The notes: generated from the letters alone by a model not told the origin. Shown: positions 31,703-41,997, counted from the first letter of the stretch. The stretch: 64,000 nucleotides of DNA from Symsagittifera roscoffensis (GCF_963678635.1 NC_087063.1:65772471-65836470); one strand, 5' to 3'. Numbers and translations are program-made.

Positions 31703-33726
31703 ACGTAGTCTCCCACCGAGTAAGCCTTTGCACCAGCTGCTTTCTTGTCGAATCTTTTCCTCTGCGTTGCCTGTGCCTGCTGAGTATTTCGTCTACACAA
31801 ATCGTTCAACTCCTGTTGTCGTCTGATCACATCCCTCACGTAGACCTGTGGGGACGTTTTCTTTCCCTCATATTCTGGGTAGAAGAAGGTTAAGGGTAAA
31901 GACTTTTCGTGTCCAGTTAGCATCATGTATGGACTGACTCCAGTGGTGGAGTGTTGCGTGCTGTTATATGCTCCCATCACCCGTGGAAGGTATCTGTCCC
32001 AATCGGTCATGTACCTGGAACAATATACTCTCAGCGTCGACACTAACGTCCTATTCTGTCTTTCCACTAAGCCATTCGTTTGAGGGTGGTATGTCGTGGA
32101 GTGAGCCTGAGCGACCTGTGAGCGTCTCATTAGCTCTTTCGTAAGCTCTCCTACGAAAGCTGTTCCATTATCCGATTGAAACGTCATCGGACAACCATGT
32201 CTCGCTATCCACGTATTGATCAGGTGGTCGCATGTCTCTTCCGCCGAGGCAGTTATGCAGGGCACGGCCTCTGCATACTTCGTAAAATGATCTATCATGA
32301 CCAGCACCTGATTGTAACCATTGTCTGTCATGCATATCTTTTGGTGATCTATTTGCACCACCTCGTTGAATTCAGACGACTCGATCGATTGTAAAGAAAA
32401 TCGCAACTTCCTTGGATCCTTGACCTGTTGGCATGACAGACATGCTGTTACCCATTTCTCGCATGCCTTTTTTATCCCAGGCAACTCAAAGCGCTTCAGG
32501 ATCCTTTGATATTCTTTGTCGATCCCCTGATGGCCCATTTGATCATGTGACCTGAATAATAGTTCTGTCTGATAGAGTTGCGGTAACACTATCGCGTTAT
32601 ACTTGTATAGGACTCTGTCTTCCTCCTTTCTTTTGCAAGCCACAATCCCGTCCTTGTTCAAATATAACCTCCCTTCCTTCTGCATGAAGTATTGTCTCAG
32701 GATGCGATAACTATCTTCCTCGAGGTCCCCTTTATCCGGCGAACCATTCTCGATCCACCTTTTCAGGTTGCTTGTCATGCGATCATTTCTCTGCGCCCTT
32801 AGAAGGTCCGAGAGTCTGTATCTCGCCTTCAAGTACGTCTTCATGACCCTCTTCTGACTATTCAGCTCGTTGGGCTGATGTGTGTCTTCTTCCATCTTAA
32901 CGCACCAAATCTTCGCCAACGGTTGCGTTTCTTGTTCAAACGGCTGAAGATCAGTCCTGACTACCTCTTTCTGCGGCAACAGGCTTAACGACCGTTTCGA
33001 TACCGCTATCGTCTCCAAGTCATCCGCTGCGTTGTCAAAGACTCTTTCGCTTGGTATTAGGTAGCGATCACTGTCAGGATCCTGGCACACCTCTCTGTCC
33101 AGGTCCCTTACCCGAGTTTCCACTAGTAGCGTGTGTATCGCCAGTTCTGACAGTTCTGATCCCGAGCTCGAATTCCTGTCTGAATAGGTGTCCATTCCTG
33201 AGTTTCCTGAATTATCATCCGTCGAAGAGGTTGTGCTGGAGACTGCACGCTCCTCCAGATCATGTCTGAGCCTTCTTCGCATCCATCTGAACTCCCCGGA
33301 CAAAACCTTGTTCTCTAGATCCTGTTTCTCATCAGGAATTTTCTCGTCTATCTCAGACTCCCCGGACAAATTTTCTTGTCCCGGGTGTTGATCTTGTGAT
33401 CGCTGGTTCCTCTCATCATCCTTCTCCCCGGACAAATAGTCTTGCAGCAGATTTTGTTCTACCTCTTCTCCCTCTTTATCCCGGTCCACAAAGGTGACGG
33501 TTTTCTTTCGCTTGCTGCTCCCCTGTTCTTTCTGTCCGTAAGAAGTACTGGTTAAAATCTCTTGGGGTATTGAGGATACTAGTTGCTGAACTATTGTCCT
33601 ACAATCCCTCTCGTTCTCTTCGTGCTGTCGTCTGGACGGCATGATCTTCACTTTCTCACTGACTGTTAGCAATGCCACTGCCGCTGTCCACTCGGGGTCA
33701 TCTCTGGTCACTTCTCTTTCTAACAA
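31630..33726 (-). pseudogene. Integrase region, left duplicate (698 aa)
   Basis: A near-identical copy of 34171-36390 produced by a 2541-bp tandem duplication. It contains an acidic, repetitive linker with recurring LSGE, then zinc-binding H-H-C-C, catalytic Asp, Asp and Glu motifs (VVQIDHQ, FQSDNGTAF, HPQTNGLVERQNR). It differs from the right copy at a few residues, including RFELPGIKK for RFEWPGIKK in a conserved motif. Its frame begins just after the duplication junction, so it is not connected to an RT. Confidence 0.8.
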
Positions 33727-34243
33727 TCCACCCAGCTATCCTGTCCACTACGAAGTCGTCACCGTAAGGATTGTATTTCTTTCTTGGTCTCTTCCCGTCC
33801 TTCTGACGAGTCTGTATCGTGAACGGAAGATCCGGTTCCAAGTTCTTGGGAACCTCTATCTGTTCAGGATCCTGCCAATCTTCCTCTGCGTAGGGTAAGG
33901 TTTCATCGTCCGCTTCGATCTGCTCGTTTGGATCCAGGTCCAGCGGTGTATCCGTACCTTCCTCTACGACTTCGTTTCCATCGTTCTTCTCCCTGGTGCC
34001 CTTTTCGTTGACCTCACAAGCAGGATCCATCATTAGATAATCCCCTTCTTCCATGTCTGCAGGTATACACCAGTCTTCTGTCGATGGATTGTGAGGCTTA
34101 ATGTTCTCGTAGTGGGCGGCTCGGCCAGTACTCAGTCTATAAAAGCGTCCCTCCTGGTGCACCTCTGTAATCATGAAGGGTCCCCTCCACTTTTTAGGAG
34201 CTTTTTCGTCCCTTTCGGTGGTAAAACGTTCTGGAATACCCAT
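33698..34243 (-). pseudogene. Pol C-terminal tail, right duplicate (181 aa)
   Basis: The same GPF/Y-like module and acidic tail as 30662-31702, but truncated at the duplication junction. After VVDRIA the frame enters the reverse continuation and stops within a few residues. Confidence 0.75.
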
Positions 34244-36390
34244 ACGTAGTCTCCCACCGAGTAAGCCTTTGCACCAGCTGCTTTCTTGTCGAATCTTTTC
34301 CTCTGCGTTGCCTGTGCCTGCTGAGTATTTCGTCTACACAAATCGTTCAACTCCTGTTGTCGTCTGATCACATCCCTCACGTAGACCTGTGGGGACGTTT
34401 TCTTTCCCTCATATTCTGGGTAGAAGAAGGTTAAGGGTAAAGACTTTTCGTGTCCAGTTAGCATCATGTGTGGACTGACTCCAGTGGTGGAGTGTTGCGT
34501 GCTGTTATATGCTCCCATCACCTGTGGAAGGTATCTGTCCCAATCGGTCATGTACCTGGAACAATATACTCTCAGCGTCGACACTAACGTCCTATTCTGT
34601 CTTTCCACTAAGCCATTCGTTTGAGGGTGGTATGTCGTGGAGTGAGCCTGAGCGACCTGTGAGCGTCTCATTAGCTCTTTCGTAAGCTCTCCTACGAAAG
34701 CTGTTCCATTATCCGATTGAAACGTCATCGGACAACCATGTCTCACTATCCACGTATTGATCAGGTGGTCGCATGTCTCTTCCGCCGAGGCAGTCATGCA
34801 GGGCACGGCCTCTGCATACTTCGTAAAATGATCTATCATGACCAGCACCTGATTGTAACCATTGTCTGTCATGCATATCTTTTGGTGATCTATTTGCACC
34901 ACCTCGTTGAATTCAGACGACTCGATCGATTGTAAAGAAAATCGCAACTTCCTTGGATCCTTGACCTGTTGGCATGACAGACATGCTGTTACCCATTTCT
35001 CGCATGCCTTTTTTATCCCAGGCCACTCAAAGCGCTTCAGGATCCTTTGATATACTTTGTCGATCCCCTGATGGCCCATTTGATCATGTGACCTGAATAA
35101 TAGTTCTGTCTGATAGAGTTGCGGTAACACTATCGCGTTATACTTGTATAGGACTCTGTCTTCCTCCTTTCTTTTGCAAGCCACAATCCCGTCCTTGTTC
35201 AAATATAACCTCCCTTCCTTCTGCATGAAGTATTGTCTCAGGATGCGATAACTATCTTCCTCGAGGTCCCCTTTATCCGGCGAACCATTCTCGATCCACC
35301 TTTTCAGGTTGCTTGTCATGCGATCATTTCTCTGCGCCCTTAGAAGGTCCGAGAGTCTGTATCTCGCCTTCAAGTACGTCTTCATGACCCTCATCTGACT
35401 ATTCAGCTCGTTGGGCTGATGTGTGTCTTCTTCCATCTTAACGCACCAAATCTTCGCCAACGGTTGTGTTTCTTGTTCAAACGGCTGAAGATCAGTCCTG
35501 ACTACCTCTTTCTGCGGCAACAGGCTTATCGACCGTTTCGATACCGCTATCGTCTCCAAGTCATCCGCTGCGTTGTCAAAGACTCTTTCGCTTGGTATTA
35601 GGTAGCGATCACTGTCAGGATCCTGGTACACCTCTCTGTCCAGGTCCCTTACCCGAGTTTCCACTAGTAGCGTGTGTATCGCCAGTTCTGACAGTTCTGA
35701 TCCCGAGCTCGAATTCCTGTCTGAATAGGTGTCCATTCCTGAGTTTCCTGAATTATCATCCGTCGAAGAGGTTGTGCTGGAGACTGCACGCTCCTCCAGA
35801 TCATGTCTGAGCCTTCTTCGCATCCATCTGAACTCCCCGGACAAAACCTTGTTCTCTAGGTCCTGTTTCTCATCAGGAATTTTCTCGTCTATCTCAGACT
35901 CCCCGGACAAATTTTTTTGTCCCGGGTGTTGATCTTGTGATCGCTGGTTCCTCTCATCATCCTTCTCCCCGGACAAATAGTCTTGCAGCAGATTTTGTTC
36001 TACCTCTTCTCCCTCTTTATCCCGGTCCACAAAGGTGACGGTTTTCTTTCGCTTGCTGCTCCCCTGTTCTTTCTGTCCGTAAGAAGTACTGGTTAAAATC
36101 TCTTGGGGTATTGAGGATACTAGTTGCTGAACTATTGTCCTACAATCCCTCTCGTTCTCTTCGTGCTGTCGTCTGGACGGCATGATCTTCACTTTCTCAC
36201 TGACTGTTATTGATGCCACTGCCGCTGTCCACTCGGGGTCATCTCTGGTCAATTCTCTTTCTAACAATCCACCCAGCATCCGCATCACTTGCGGTGTGAC
36301 TTGCACCGTTTTATCCAATAATGAGAGGCTGTTTATGTTCATGCGAGAGAGTTCTTGCTGGACCAGATTTGAGCGCAGCAACAGATCCAA
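34171..36390 (-). CDS. Integrase of element A (739 aa), right duplicate
   Basis: This is the copy contiguous with RT-RNase H. Residues 1-400 are a long charged linker with LSGE repeats (DYLSGEKDD, KNLSGESEID, NKVLSGEFRW). The zinc-binding N-terminal domain has His 435 and 440 and Cys 470 and 473 (SHDQMGHQGIDK, ACLSCQQ). The catalytic triad is Asp 501, Asp 560 and Glu 597. RFEWPGIKK and QTNGLVERQNR are typical of Ty3/gypsy integrases. The end (GDYVWVFQNVLPPKG) enters the GPF/Y module, which continues in another frame (33698-34243), so the gene is frameshifted at about 34200. All catalytic residues are present. Confidence 0.85.
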   Translation of the reverse strand: MDLLLRSNLVQQELSRMNINSLSLLDKTVQVTPQVMRMLGGLLERELTRDDPEWTAAVASITVSEKVKIMPSRRQHEENERDCRTIVQQLVSSIPQEILTSTSYGQKEQGSSKRKKTVTFVDRDKEGEEVEQNLLQDYLSGEKDDERNQRSQDQHPGQKNLSGESEIDEKIPDEKQDLENKVLSGEFRWMRRRLRHDLEERAVSSTTSSTDDNSGNSGMDTYSDRNSSSGSELSELAIHTLLVETRVRDLDREVYQDPDSDRYLIPSERVFDNAADDLETIAVSKRSISLLPQKEVVRTDLQPFEQETQPLAKIWCVKMEEDTHQPNELNSQMRVMKTYLKARYRLSDLLRAQRNDRMTSNLKRWIENGSPDKGDLEEDSYRILRQYFMQKEGRLYLNKDGIVACKRKEEDRVLYKYNAIVLPQLYQTELLFRSHDQMGHQGIDKVYQRILKRFEWPGIKKACEKWVTACLSCQQVKDPRKLRFSLQSIESSEFNEVVQIDHQKICMTDNGYNQVLVMIDHFTKYAEAVPCMTASAEETCDHLINTWIVRHGCPMTFQSDNGTAFVGELTKELMRRSQVAQAHSTTYHPQTNGLVERQNRTLVSTLRVYCSRYMTDWDRYLPQVMGAYNSTQHSTTGVSPHMMLTGHEKSLPLTFFYPEYEGKKTSPQVYVRDVIRRQQELNDLCRRNTQQAQATQRKRFDKKAAGAKAYSVGDYVWVFQNVLPPKGTKKLLKSGGDPS

Positions 36391-36419
36391 GGGGACCGAG
36401 TCCTCCTTGGATAGGATCT

Positions 36420-36815
36420 TTACCCGGCTGCTTTCTCTACAGGTAACTCAGGATGCCCTGGAATTGGATGTCCAGACTTACCCAACCATCTCGTTAAGGG
36501 AAGCGCTTCATAAGTTTCTTTGTCCAGAAACGAGAATCCCTCCTTTATTTCCGCCTGATTGGCCTGCTTCTGCTCCAATCTTTCATAGAACTCAGTTTTC
36601 TTGCTGAGGCTGTCAGCATTCTGGTGTTTATCACGCACCCTATGTTCGATTATCGTATGGTAGCCATCCAATATTACTATCCTTCTACCAATATAACTCT
36701 GATCCATCGAGTAGGTCTTCAACCAGGATAACGCTCTGTTGTCCACGCGTAACTTGAAGGGAGCGCTCCCCAAATATGCACGGTACTTTTCTGCTTTTGG
36801 TGCGCCATATTTCAT
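36420..36815 (-). pseudogene. RNase H C-terminal part (131 aa)
   Basis: It continues the RT/RNase H frame after one in-frame TAG (36816-36818). It contains KYRAYLGSAPFKLRVDNRAL and DKHQNADSLSKK, typical of the Ty3/gypsy RNase H end. Between GAPKAE and KYRAYL about eight residues of the usual helix are missing, so there is a small in-frame deletion. It ends by frameshift 30 bases before the integrase frame. Confidence 0.8.
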
Positions 36816-37412
36816 CTATGTGTCACTCAAGACCTTGCTGCCGTATGCAATGGGACGGAGAACTGTTCTTCCGTTCCATTCTTGCTCTTGATGCAAGATT
36901 CCTGAGATGGCCACCACCGATGCGTCTGTGTCGAGAACATACATGCCCTTTTCTGTAGGCATGCCCAGCACTGGCGCTTCGCACAGTTCCCGCTTTATGT
37001 TCTCGAAGGCAACCTGTGCCTCATCGTTCCATTCGAACTTTTTCCCTTTGTTGCGCATCAGCTTCTGCATCGGATACTTCTTGGTCACTTTCGTCAAAGC
37101 CTGAGCCATCAGTCTTTGAAAAGTGGCCGTTGCATTGCACAAGCCGAAGGGCATCCTCTTCCACTGGTACAATCCCAATTCGCACGCGAATCCGGTTTTC
37201 TCTCTGTCCTTCTTTCGCAGAGGGACCTGCCAGAAGGCAGAACCTAAGTCCAATGTGGTGAAGAACTTGGCATCACCAAGTTTAGATAGGCTCTCTTCTA
37301 TTCGCGGTATCGGGTACGCATCTTTTATCGTTACCGCGTTCAAGTAACGAAAGTCGCAACAAAATCTAAGCTGCCCCCTTTCTTTTTCGCCATTACTACC
37401 CCGCAAGCCCAT
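36816..37412 (-). pseudogene. Reverse transcriptase-RNase H, catalytic core deleted (198 aa)
   Basis: RT motifs are present up to motif B: FCCDFRYLNAVTIKDAYPIP, FTTLDLGSAFWQVPL and RMPFGLCNATATFQRLM. The sequence then jumps from TKVTKKY to PMQKLMRNKGKKFEW, the start of the RT-RNase H connection. The YxDD motif, the thumb and more, about 100 residues in typical Ty3 enzymes, are missing without a frame change. RNase H begins with YVLDTDASVVAISGIL, with the first catalytic Asp present. Polymerase activity is impossible for this copy. Confidence 0.88.
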
Positions 37413-37963
37413 GGCGATTTCGAGGGTTCTATCATGTCGTATTCAAGCAATATTTCTATTTCCGCTCGGCACGCTTCCGATTTGTGTGGCTTCATTTGTC
37501 TTGCGCCTTCCCTATGGGGAACGGCGCCCTCTTCAAGTTCGACTTCGTGTTCGACGAAATTACAGCAACCGATATCCGCCTTATGTTTTGAAAATACATC
37601 TGCGTTCTGATTTAAGAGGTCCCGCAATTTTTCGAAATCTCCCTCACCTATTTTCCCTTTTGAATGTTCTATCTCTGGCAAAATCAGTTTGTTAGATTCT
37701 AATTCATATGACGAGGGGCGTTCCGGAAAATTCGAGCAGCTTGATAAGCCGTCGTCCGTTTCGAATTTCATTGAAAACAATTTATGAATAGATTTTAATT
37801 CATTAATCCTCTTTAAAATTGTATCTTTATTGGCATGATAAGGACAGTCTTTCACACTATGTTTCTTCAAGTTTTGTGTCTCCTCATAGTCGGTCCTCAT
37901 CGGCAAAGCGTAACCAAGCTTCTTTCCACGCTGGATTGAAACCGTGGTGTCCAGTGTGTTCAA
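37340..37963 (-). pseudogene. Reverse transcriptase N-terminal part (207 aa)
   Basis: The end contains RQMKPHKSEACRAEIEILLE, then YDMIEPSKSPWACGVVMAKK, the fingers region of Ty3/gypsy RT. A frameshift in an A/G-rich run (about 37385-37395) moves the reading to the next frame (36816-37412). Upstream is the linker to protease, containing NTLDTTVSIQRG. Confidence 0.8.
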
Positions 37964-38143
37964 TCACACACTGACACACAGTCCGTTTCCCATTACCGAG
38001 AAGCTCCGGCCTAAAATCACCCAGCTCTGACTATTTGGATTCGGTAATAAGCAAACCTGTTTACTATCACTTAACGAATTCAAGTTTCTCATTCTAAAAA
38101 TTGCCACCACAGCTTGTCCTGGCTGTAGTTTTTACTTTTCTAT
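37964..38143 (-). other. Linker between protease and RT frames
   Basis: 180 bp without a good frame. It is coding in the ancestral Pol (the PGQAVVAIFR-like frame is visible on -), now disrupted by stops. Confidence 0.4.
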
Positions 38144-40831
38144 CTAAAAAATTGGTACCTTGTTTTCGTCTGTTATTATCCTATTAATTGGTCTCTTAAC
38201 ATACTTCCGGTCCGGGTTTCTAATCCTTATCAGACCGTTGTTCAAGTCAATCATCACGTCAAAATTCCTGAAATATTCTCTGCCCAAGATGAATTGGTCG
38301 GCGTCGTCCAAATTCTCTACCATTAGGAAGCTCATCCAAAGATCTCGTCCTCCCATGTGGAAGACCGTTATTGGTGTTCTTCCGGCTACGTAGATAGCTC
38401 CTCGATTGGCTGCGGCCAGTCGGAGATTCGTTGGATTTAGATCTTCCCGCGTGAAGCCCATTCTTTCCCAAGTTTTTATCGGCATCACACTCACTACCTC
38501 TCCTGTGTCCAGAAGCCCTGTGACTCCGATTTTTGTTCCGTTGGTGTCGAGCAGATGTGCTGTCACATCTGCTTCATATCCAATGTGTACCGCGTCTTGT
38601 TCCATCATGGCGTCATGGCCTATCCTGCGGACTTTGAGTTCCTCCTCACCCAAATAGATGTGCCCCATTTGGTCATCATCTGTTGTTACATAAGTCCTGG
38701 TGTAGATACTGATTCCATCCACGTTCAGCATTATTTGATACGGTCCATAGACCTCCAGGTAGCGTCCATGAAGTTTCTTCATGCGAGGGCCACCCGTCGT
38801 TAGTAGTGCTCGCACAGCTCTCGACTCGGTGCGTGGCTCCACCTGCCTCAGATAATCTGCATATGTGTCCAAATGCATCAAAGTGAACTCGGATGGTTCA
38901 CTCAGATTTCTTATTACCTGGTGTCCAGCCACTGAGATTATCGACTCTATCTTGTTTCCTTGCGGCACCATGCCGAACCTCTTACCAGAGATCACTTTAA
39001 GTTTCATGTTTAAACTGCTTGGTGCTTTCGTTTCTTCGAACTTCGTTGCTTCGAAGGTATTCAGTTGCTCCTGAAGCTTCTCATTTTCCAGTTCAAGTTT
39101 CACTTTTTGTTCGATCTCTTTCGTCACCAATTCCTGTTGTACTCTATTTAGAGCATCCCTTGCGGCTGCCTTATAATCGATCTTGAAGTCATCAGCCGCA
39201 GTTGCTGGTTCCGGCTCACGTGTCTCCTCTGTTACCGCTTGCATTTTCTTTGCCGCCAGCTCTTGAGGTTTATCCTTTCTGCGTGCCTCCGCTTCACTCA
39301 AAAGTCGAGCCTTGCTGGCTTTCACTCCTGACAAAGCTTCTTCATGTCTTGGATGCTTAATGTCTGCCACTGCATCCCAGAATTGCGGACAATCTGATTT
39401 AAAATGACCTTCCAAGTTGCAAAAGAAACACCTCGGGCCGAATTTTGCAATTACTCCTCTCATGAAATCCTCATGGTCCAATTCTGACGCATCTTCGTCC
39501 TCGAGGCTAAAGCCTATTGCTTTCATGCCTTGTTTGTAAGCTGGGCATGCTAACACATGATGTTCCGTTGAACTGCAATTAGCACAAGAGCGTCTCTTGT
39601 CCATGTCATCCCTCGGTTTGTACCAATTGTTCCCTTGGTTTGCTGGTCCGTTGTTAAAATTGCAATAATTGTTCTTGTAATATCCAGATCTCGAAGGAGG
39701 TTTCAACAAAAGATACTCTTTTGATTTGAGCCTCAACTCCTCCAGTGTTGGCGCATTAGTTGATAGTGGTGTGTAATGCGTTGCTAGCATCGTACGAAGT
39801 TCATCATTCTTCGCACCATCGATGAATTTTGAGGCTACCTTTATCCTTCGGTTTATCCTTCGGTTTGACTCGTCCGGTTGGCTGCGACTCCTCAGCATTT
39901 CCAAATCATCGAGAAACTTGTCTATCGTTTCATCTTCTCGTTGCCTCCGTTTCTCGAAGCGCATCATCGCCTGGTGCCCCTGCACCCCTGATCCAAAACG
40001 GTTTAACAAGATTTCGAAGATTTTCTCAGCAGTGTCACGTTGATATTGCTTCTTGGCCATTACACAGTTCAGGGCTGTCCCTTCTAAGTTGCTGGTGAGC
40101 GCGCTGCATTCCTGTCTCTCCGACAAGTCCTCTTCCTCGAAATGCAGCTTCATTACCTCTATCCAGGTATCAATACAGCCATCAGATTCGTCTTTGTAGC
40201 ATCTTGGTTTCTTAAACACTCTTCTGGACTTCTCACTGCGTTCATTGGTTCTGGATAACCTTGTCAGGAATGTCTCCAAAGACCTGTTTAGGGGTTCAAA
40301 TGCTGTGGCCATTGCCGTAGCATCCCTTGAGTGTCCCGCCTGAGTGTCCTCACACCTCGTCAAAGGCACTGTATGCGGTGCATCCCTGCAATCCGAATCA
40401 CCGTGAGTGTTTCCCGCTTGGCCCACATGACTCCTCCTCGGGCTTGCATGCCCCCTGTTGCCGGAATCACTTCTCCCAGCAGTCGCATGTGTGCCTTGCG
40501 TTGGTCGTTCGTTAGAGGTTTGTCTGTTCCCCGTTGAACTTGCTCTACTGCTCGGTCCCCATGCTCCATTACCCCTTGCGGCATAGCCTGATGAACTGCC
40601 CCTGCCTCTAGTGGATCCGTACGTCTTCCTCTTTTGATGTTCATTGAAGTTCACCCTCGGTTCCCTGCTGGGACCTCCCGAGTTCGGTTCTCCTTCTTTT
40701 GGTCCACTCTTGTTGCTTAGTAGCCCGTCCAACCTATCCATGATGGCCTGAGTTCGCCTCTCCATCATCGCGTCTATCTTTGTGTCAAGAGTCCCAAGAG
40801 ACTGCTCTTGCTGAATTCTTAACCTCTCCAT
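38144..40831 (-). CDS. Gag-protease of element A (895 aa)
   Basis: Residues 1-40 continue a coiled coil. About 50-190 are an Arg/Gly/Ser-rich linker. About 205-380 are a capsid-like retrotransposon Gag domain (CIDTWIEVMKLHFEEEDL, QHRFEKRRQREDET-type helices). Two CCHC zinc knuckles follow: CANCSSTEHHVLAC at 416-429 and CFFCNLEGHFKSDC at 468-481. About 500-600 is a charged coiled coil. From about 740 there is an aspartic protease with LLDTGEVVSVMP (773-784) and FILGREYF (about 847-854). The frame is open throughout. Upstream, the same frame continues through a single TGA (40853-40855) into 40853-41527. Gag binds and packages the RNA, and the protease matures it. Confidence 0.88.
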   Translation of the reverse strand: MERLRIQQEQSLGTLDTKIDAMMERRTQAIMDRLDGLLSNKSGPKEGEPNSGGPSREPRVNFNEHQKRKTYGSTRGRGSSSGYAARGNGAWGPSSRASSTGNRQTSNERPTQGTHATAGRSDSGNRGHASPRRSHVGQAGNTHGDSDCRDAPHTVPLTRCEDTQAGHSRDATAMATAFEPLNRSLETFLTRLSRTNERSEKSRRVFKKPRCYKDESDGCIDTWIEVMKLHFEEEDLSERQECSALTSNLEGTALNCVMAKKQYQRDTAEKIFEILLNRFGSGVQGHQAMMRFEKRRQREDETIDKFLDDLEMLRSRSQPDESNRRINRRIKVASKFIDGAKNDELRTMLATHYTPLSTNAPTLEELRLKSKEYLLLKPPSRSGYYKNNYCNFNNGPANQGNNWYKPRDDMDKRRSCANCSSTEHHVLACPAYKQGMKAIGFSLEDEDASELDHEDFMRGVIAKFGPRCFFCNLEGHFKSDCPQFWDAVADIKHPRHEEALSGVKASKARLLSEAEARRKDKPQELAAKKMQAVTEETREPEPATAADDFKIDYKAAARDALNRVQQELVTKEIEQKVKLELENEKLQEQLNTFEATKFEETKAPSSLNMKLKVISGKRFGMVPQGNKIESIISVAGHQVIRNLSEPSEFTLMHLDTYADYLRQVEPRTESRAVRALLTTGGPRMKKLHGRYLEVYGPYQIMLNVDGISIYTRTYVTTDDDQMGHIYLGEEELKVRRIGHDAMMEQDAVHIGYEADVTAHLLDTNGTKIGVTGLLDTGEVVSVMPIKTWERMGFTREDLNPTNLRLAAANRGAIYVAGRTPITVFHMGGRDLWMSFLMVENLDDADQFILGREYFRNFDVMIDLNNGLIRIRNPDRKYVKRPINRIITDENKVPIF

Positions 40832-40852
40832 GTCGTCTCTTAAGCGTAACTC

Positions 40853-41527
40853 TCACTGTTCCGCCTCTCTTGTCATTCGCGACAAATTCTTTGCCATATG
40901 TACGTCCGTTCTTTCTTTCAAGCGTTTTTCGCTCCTGCCAACTTCTTGTCTGTTGCGGTTTCTTTCTTCCCGCAGACTCTCTCTTTCAATGTGAACTGCC
41001 CTTTCTAGTTTACTCATCCTTATTGACATCTGCTCGTTTTGTTCTCCTAAACTGTCCACTATGCTGTTTAAGGCTTCTTCTAGTGCTGCCCCGTTATTCA
41101 CGAGTGGCGTTACTAGCGGCGGTGCAACCCTGTCGGTCCCAGGTAGCTTCGTGCTGGTCGAGATCCGGGCCTTGACTCTCTGTCTCGACGTCTTTTCATT
41201 ATCCTTCTCAGGATCCGCCAATGCGTTGTCTAGCCCTCTGTTTCTACTCTCCCCAGTTTGCAGCTCTGAATTTGTCATAATCGCGAAGTCTCTTGACTGG
41301 CCCGGTGTGTTTGCCTCTTTGCTTATCGTTGTCACTACACCAAATTTGTCCATGGTTCCAGTCTCTCTTCCGACGTATGCCTCGTTCTCCTGGATCAAAC
41401 TGTTGAGGCTGACCTGAGATCCAAAGTCCCCTTGCTCCTGTTCATCCTCTTCCTCCTGGGATTCAACTTCGTTTCCTGCGCCTCCTCCCATGGTGAATGG
41501 AAAGATGTTTCCGAAGGTGTTCTTCAT
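40853..41527 (-). CDS. Gag N-terminal segment 2 of element A (224 aa)
   Basis: An acidic start (VESQEEEDEQEQGDFG), Ser/Thr-rich middle and C-terminal coiled coil (MSIRMSKLERAVHIERESL) that runs on after the TGA into the 895-residue frame, seven codons before its ATG. The start ATG overlaps the previous stop (ATGA, 41524-41527). Whether the TGA is a mutation or a readthrough site is open. Confidence 0.65.
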   Translation of the reverse strand: MKNTFGNIFPFTMGGGAGNEVESQEEEDEQEQGDFGSQVSLNSLIQENEAYVGRETGTMDKFGVVTTISKEANTPGQSRDFAIMTNSELQTGESRNRGLDNALADPEKDNEKTSRQRVKARISTSTKLPGTDRVAPPLVTPLVNNGAALEEALNSIVDSLGEQNEQMSIRMSKLERAVHIERESLREERNRNRQEVGRSEKRLKERTDVHMAKNLSRMTREAEQ

Positions 41528-41997
41528 TCTTTCTGAGAACGATGATGACGTTGTTTGTTTCCCAGTTCAGCGCCTGCCATCATAGTGTTGTCTGTCGGAG
41601 ATCTTCTTGTTGCCGCTACTTCAGTTGAGATGTCGGACAGTTCCGACATCTCTTCTCGATCCAGCGTCCCGGTGGAAGTGGCAAAATCATGGCCTTGTTC
41701 TACCGGAGTAGATTCACTCGCCAGCCTTCTGCCTCTCCCTTCCAGTCCATTTTTTTCCTGGTTGTCGTTCATGGTATGGTCCGTATTGACCTCCACTTCT
41801 AACAGTTTTTTTCGCTCTTCTGAGGTCTTCTGACTTCTCGTTTCAACCATTCTGCCTGAAACCGTCTCCCCTTTGTCGGACCGGGATCGCTTGATCCAAT
41901 CCACAAAAGGATCGGTCATCGTTTTTCTTTGCTTTTCAGGTATGAATTTCCTAGAGCTATTACCTCGTTTTGGTATCCTTGACTTGTCTAGACTCAT
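41524..41997 (-). CDS. Gag N-terminal segment 1 of element A (157 aa)
   Basis: The first ORF after the leader. It is a charged, disordered protein with no known domain; MVETRSQKTSEERKK is conserved in element B (VKTRSNKGQTTEEK at about 15700-15745). It joins the next frame by an ATGA overlap, or was split from it by a frameshift. Confidence 0.6.
   Translation of the reverse strand: MSLDKSRIPKRGNSSRKFIPEKQRKTMTDPFVDWIKRSRSDKGETVSGRMVETRSQKTSEERKKLLEVEVNTDHTMNDNQEKNGLEGRGRRLASESTPVEQGHDFATSTGTLDREEMSELSDISTEVAATRRSPTDNTMMAGAELGNKQRHHRSQKE

Larger units (their letters stand above)
31197..36278 (-). repeat. 2541-bp tandem duplication in pol of element A
   Basis: Copies 31197-33737 and 33738-36278 are about 99% identical; for example gtccactacgaagtcgtc is at 31202 and 33743. 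The junction lies at cacccag/ctatcctg (33737/33738) and fuses the Pol tail to the start of the integrase linker. It contains four to five short ORF frames twice. It is either a real recent duplication in this copy or an assembly error. Confidence 0.85.
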
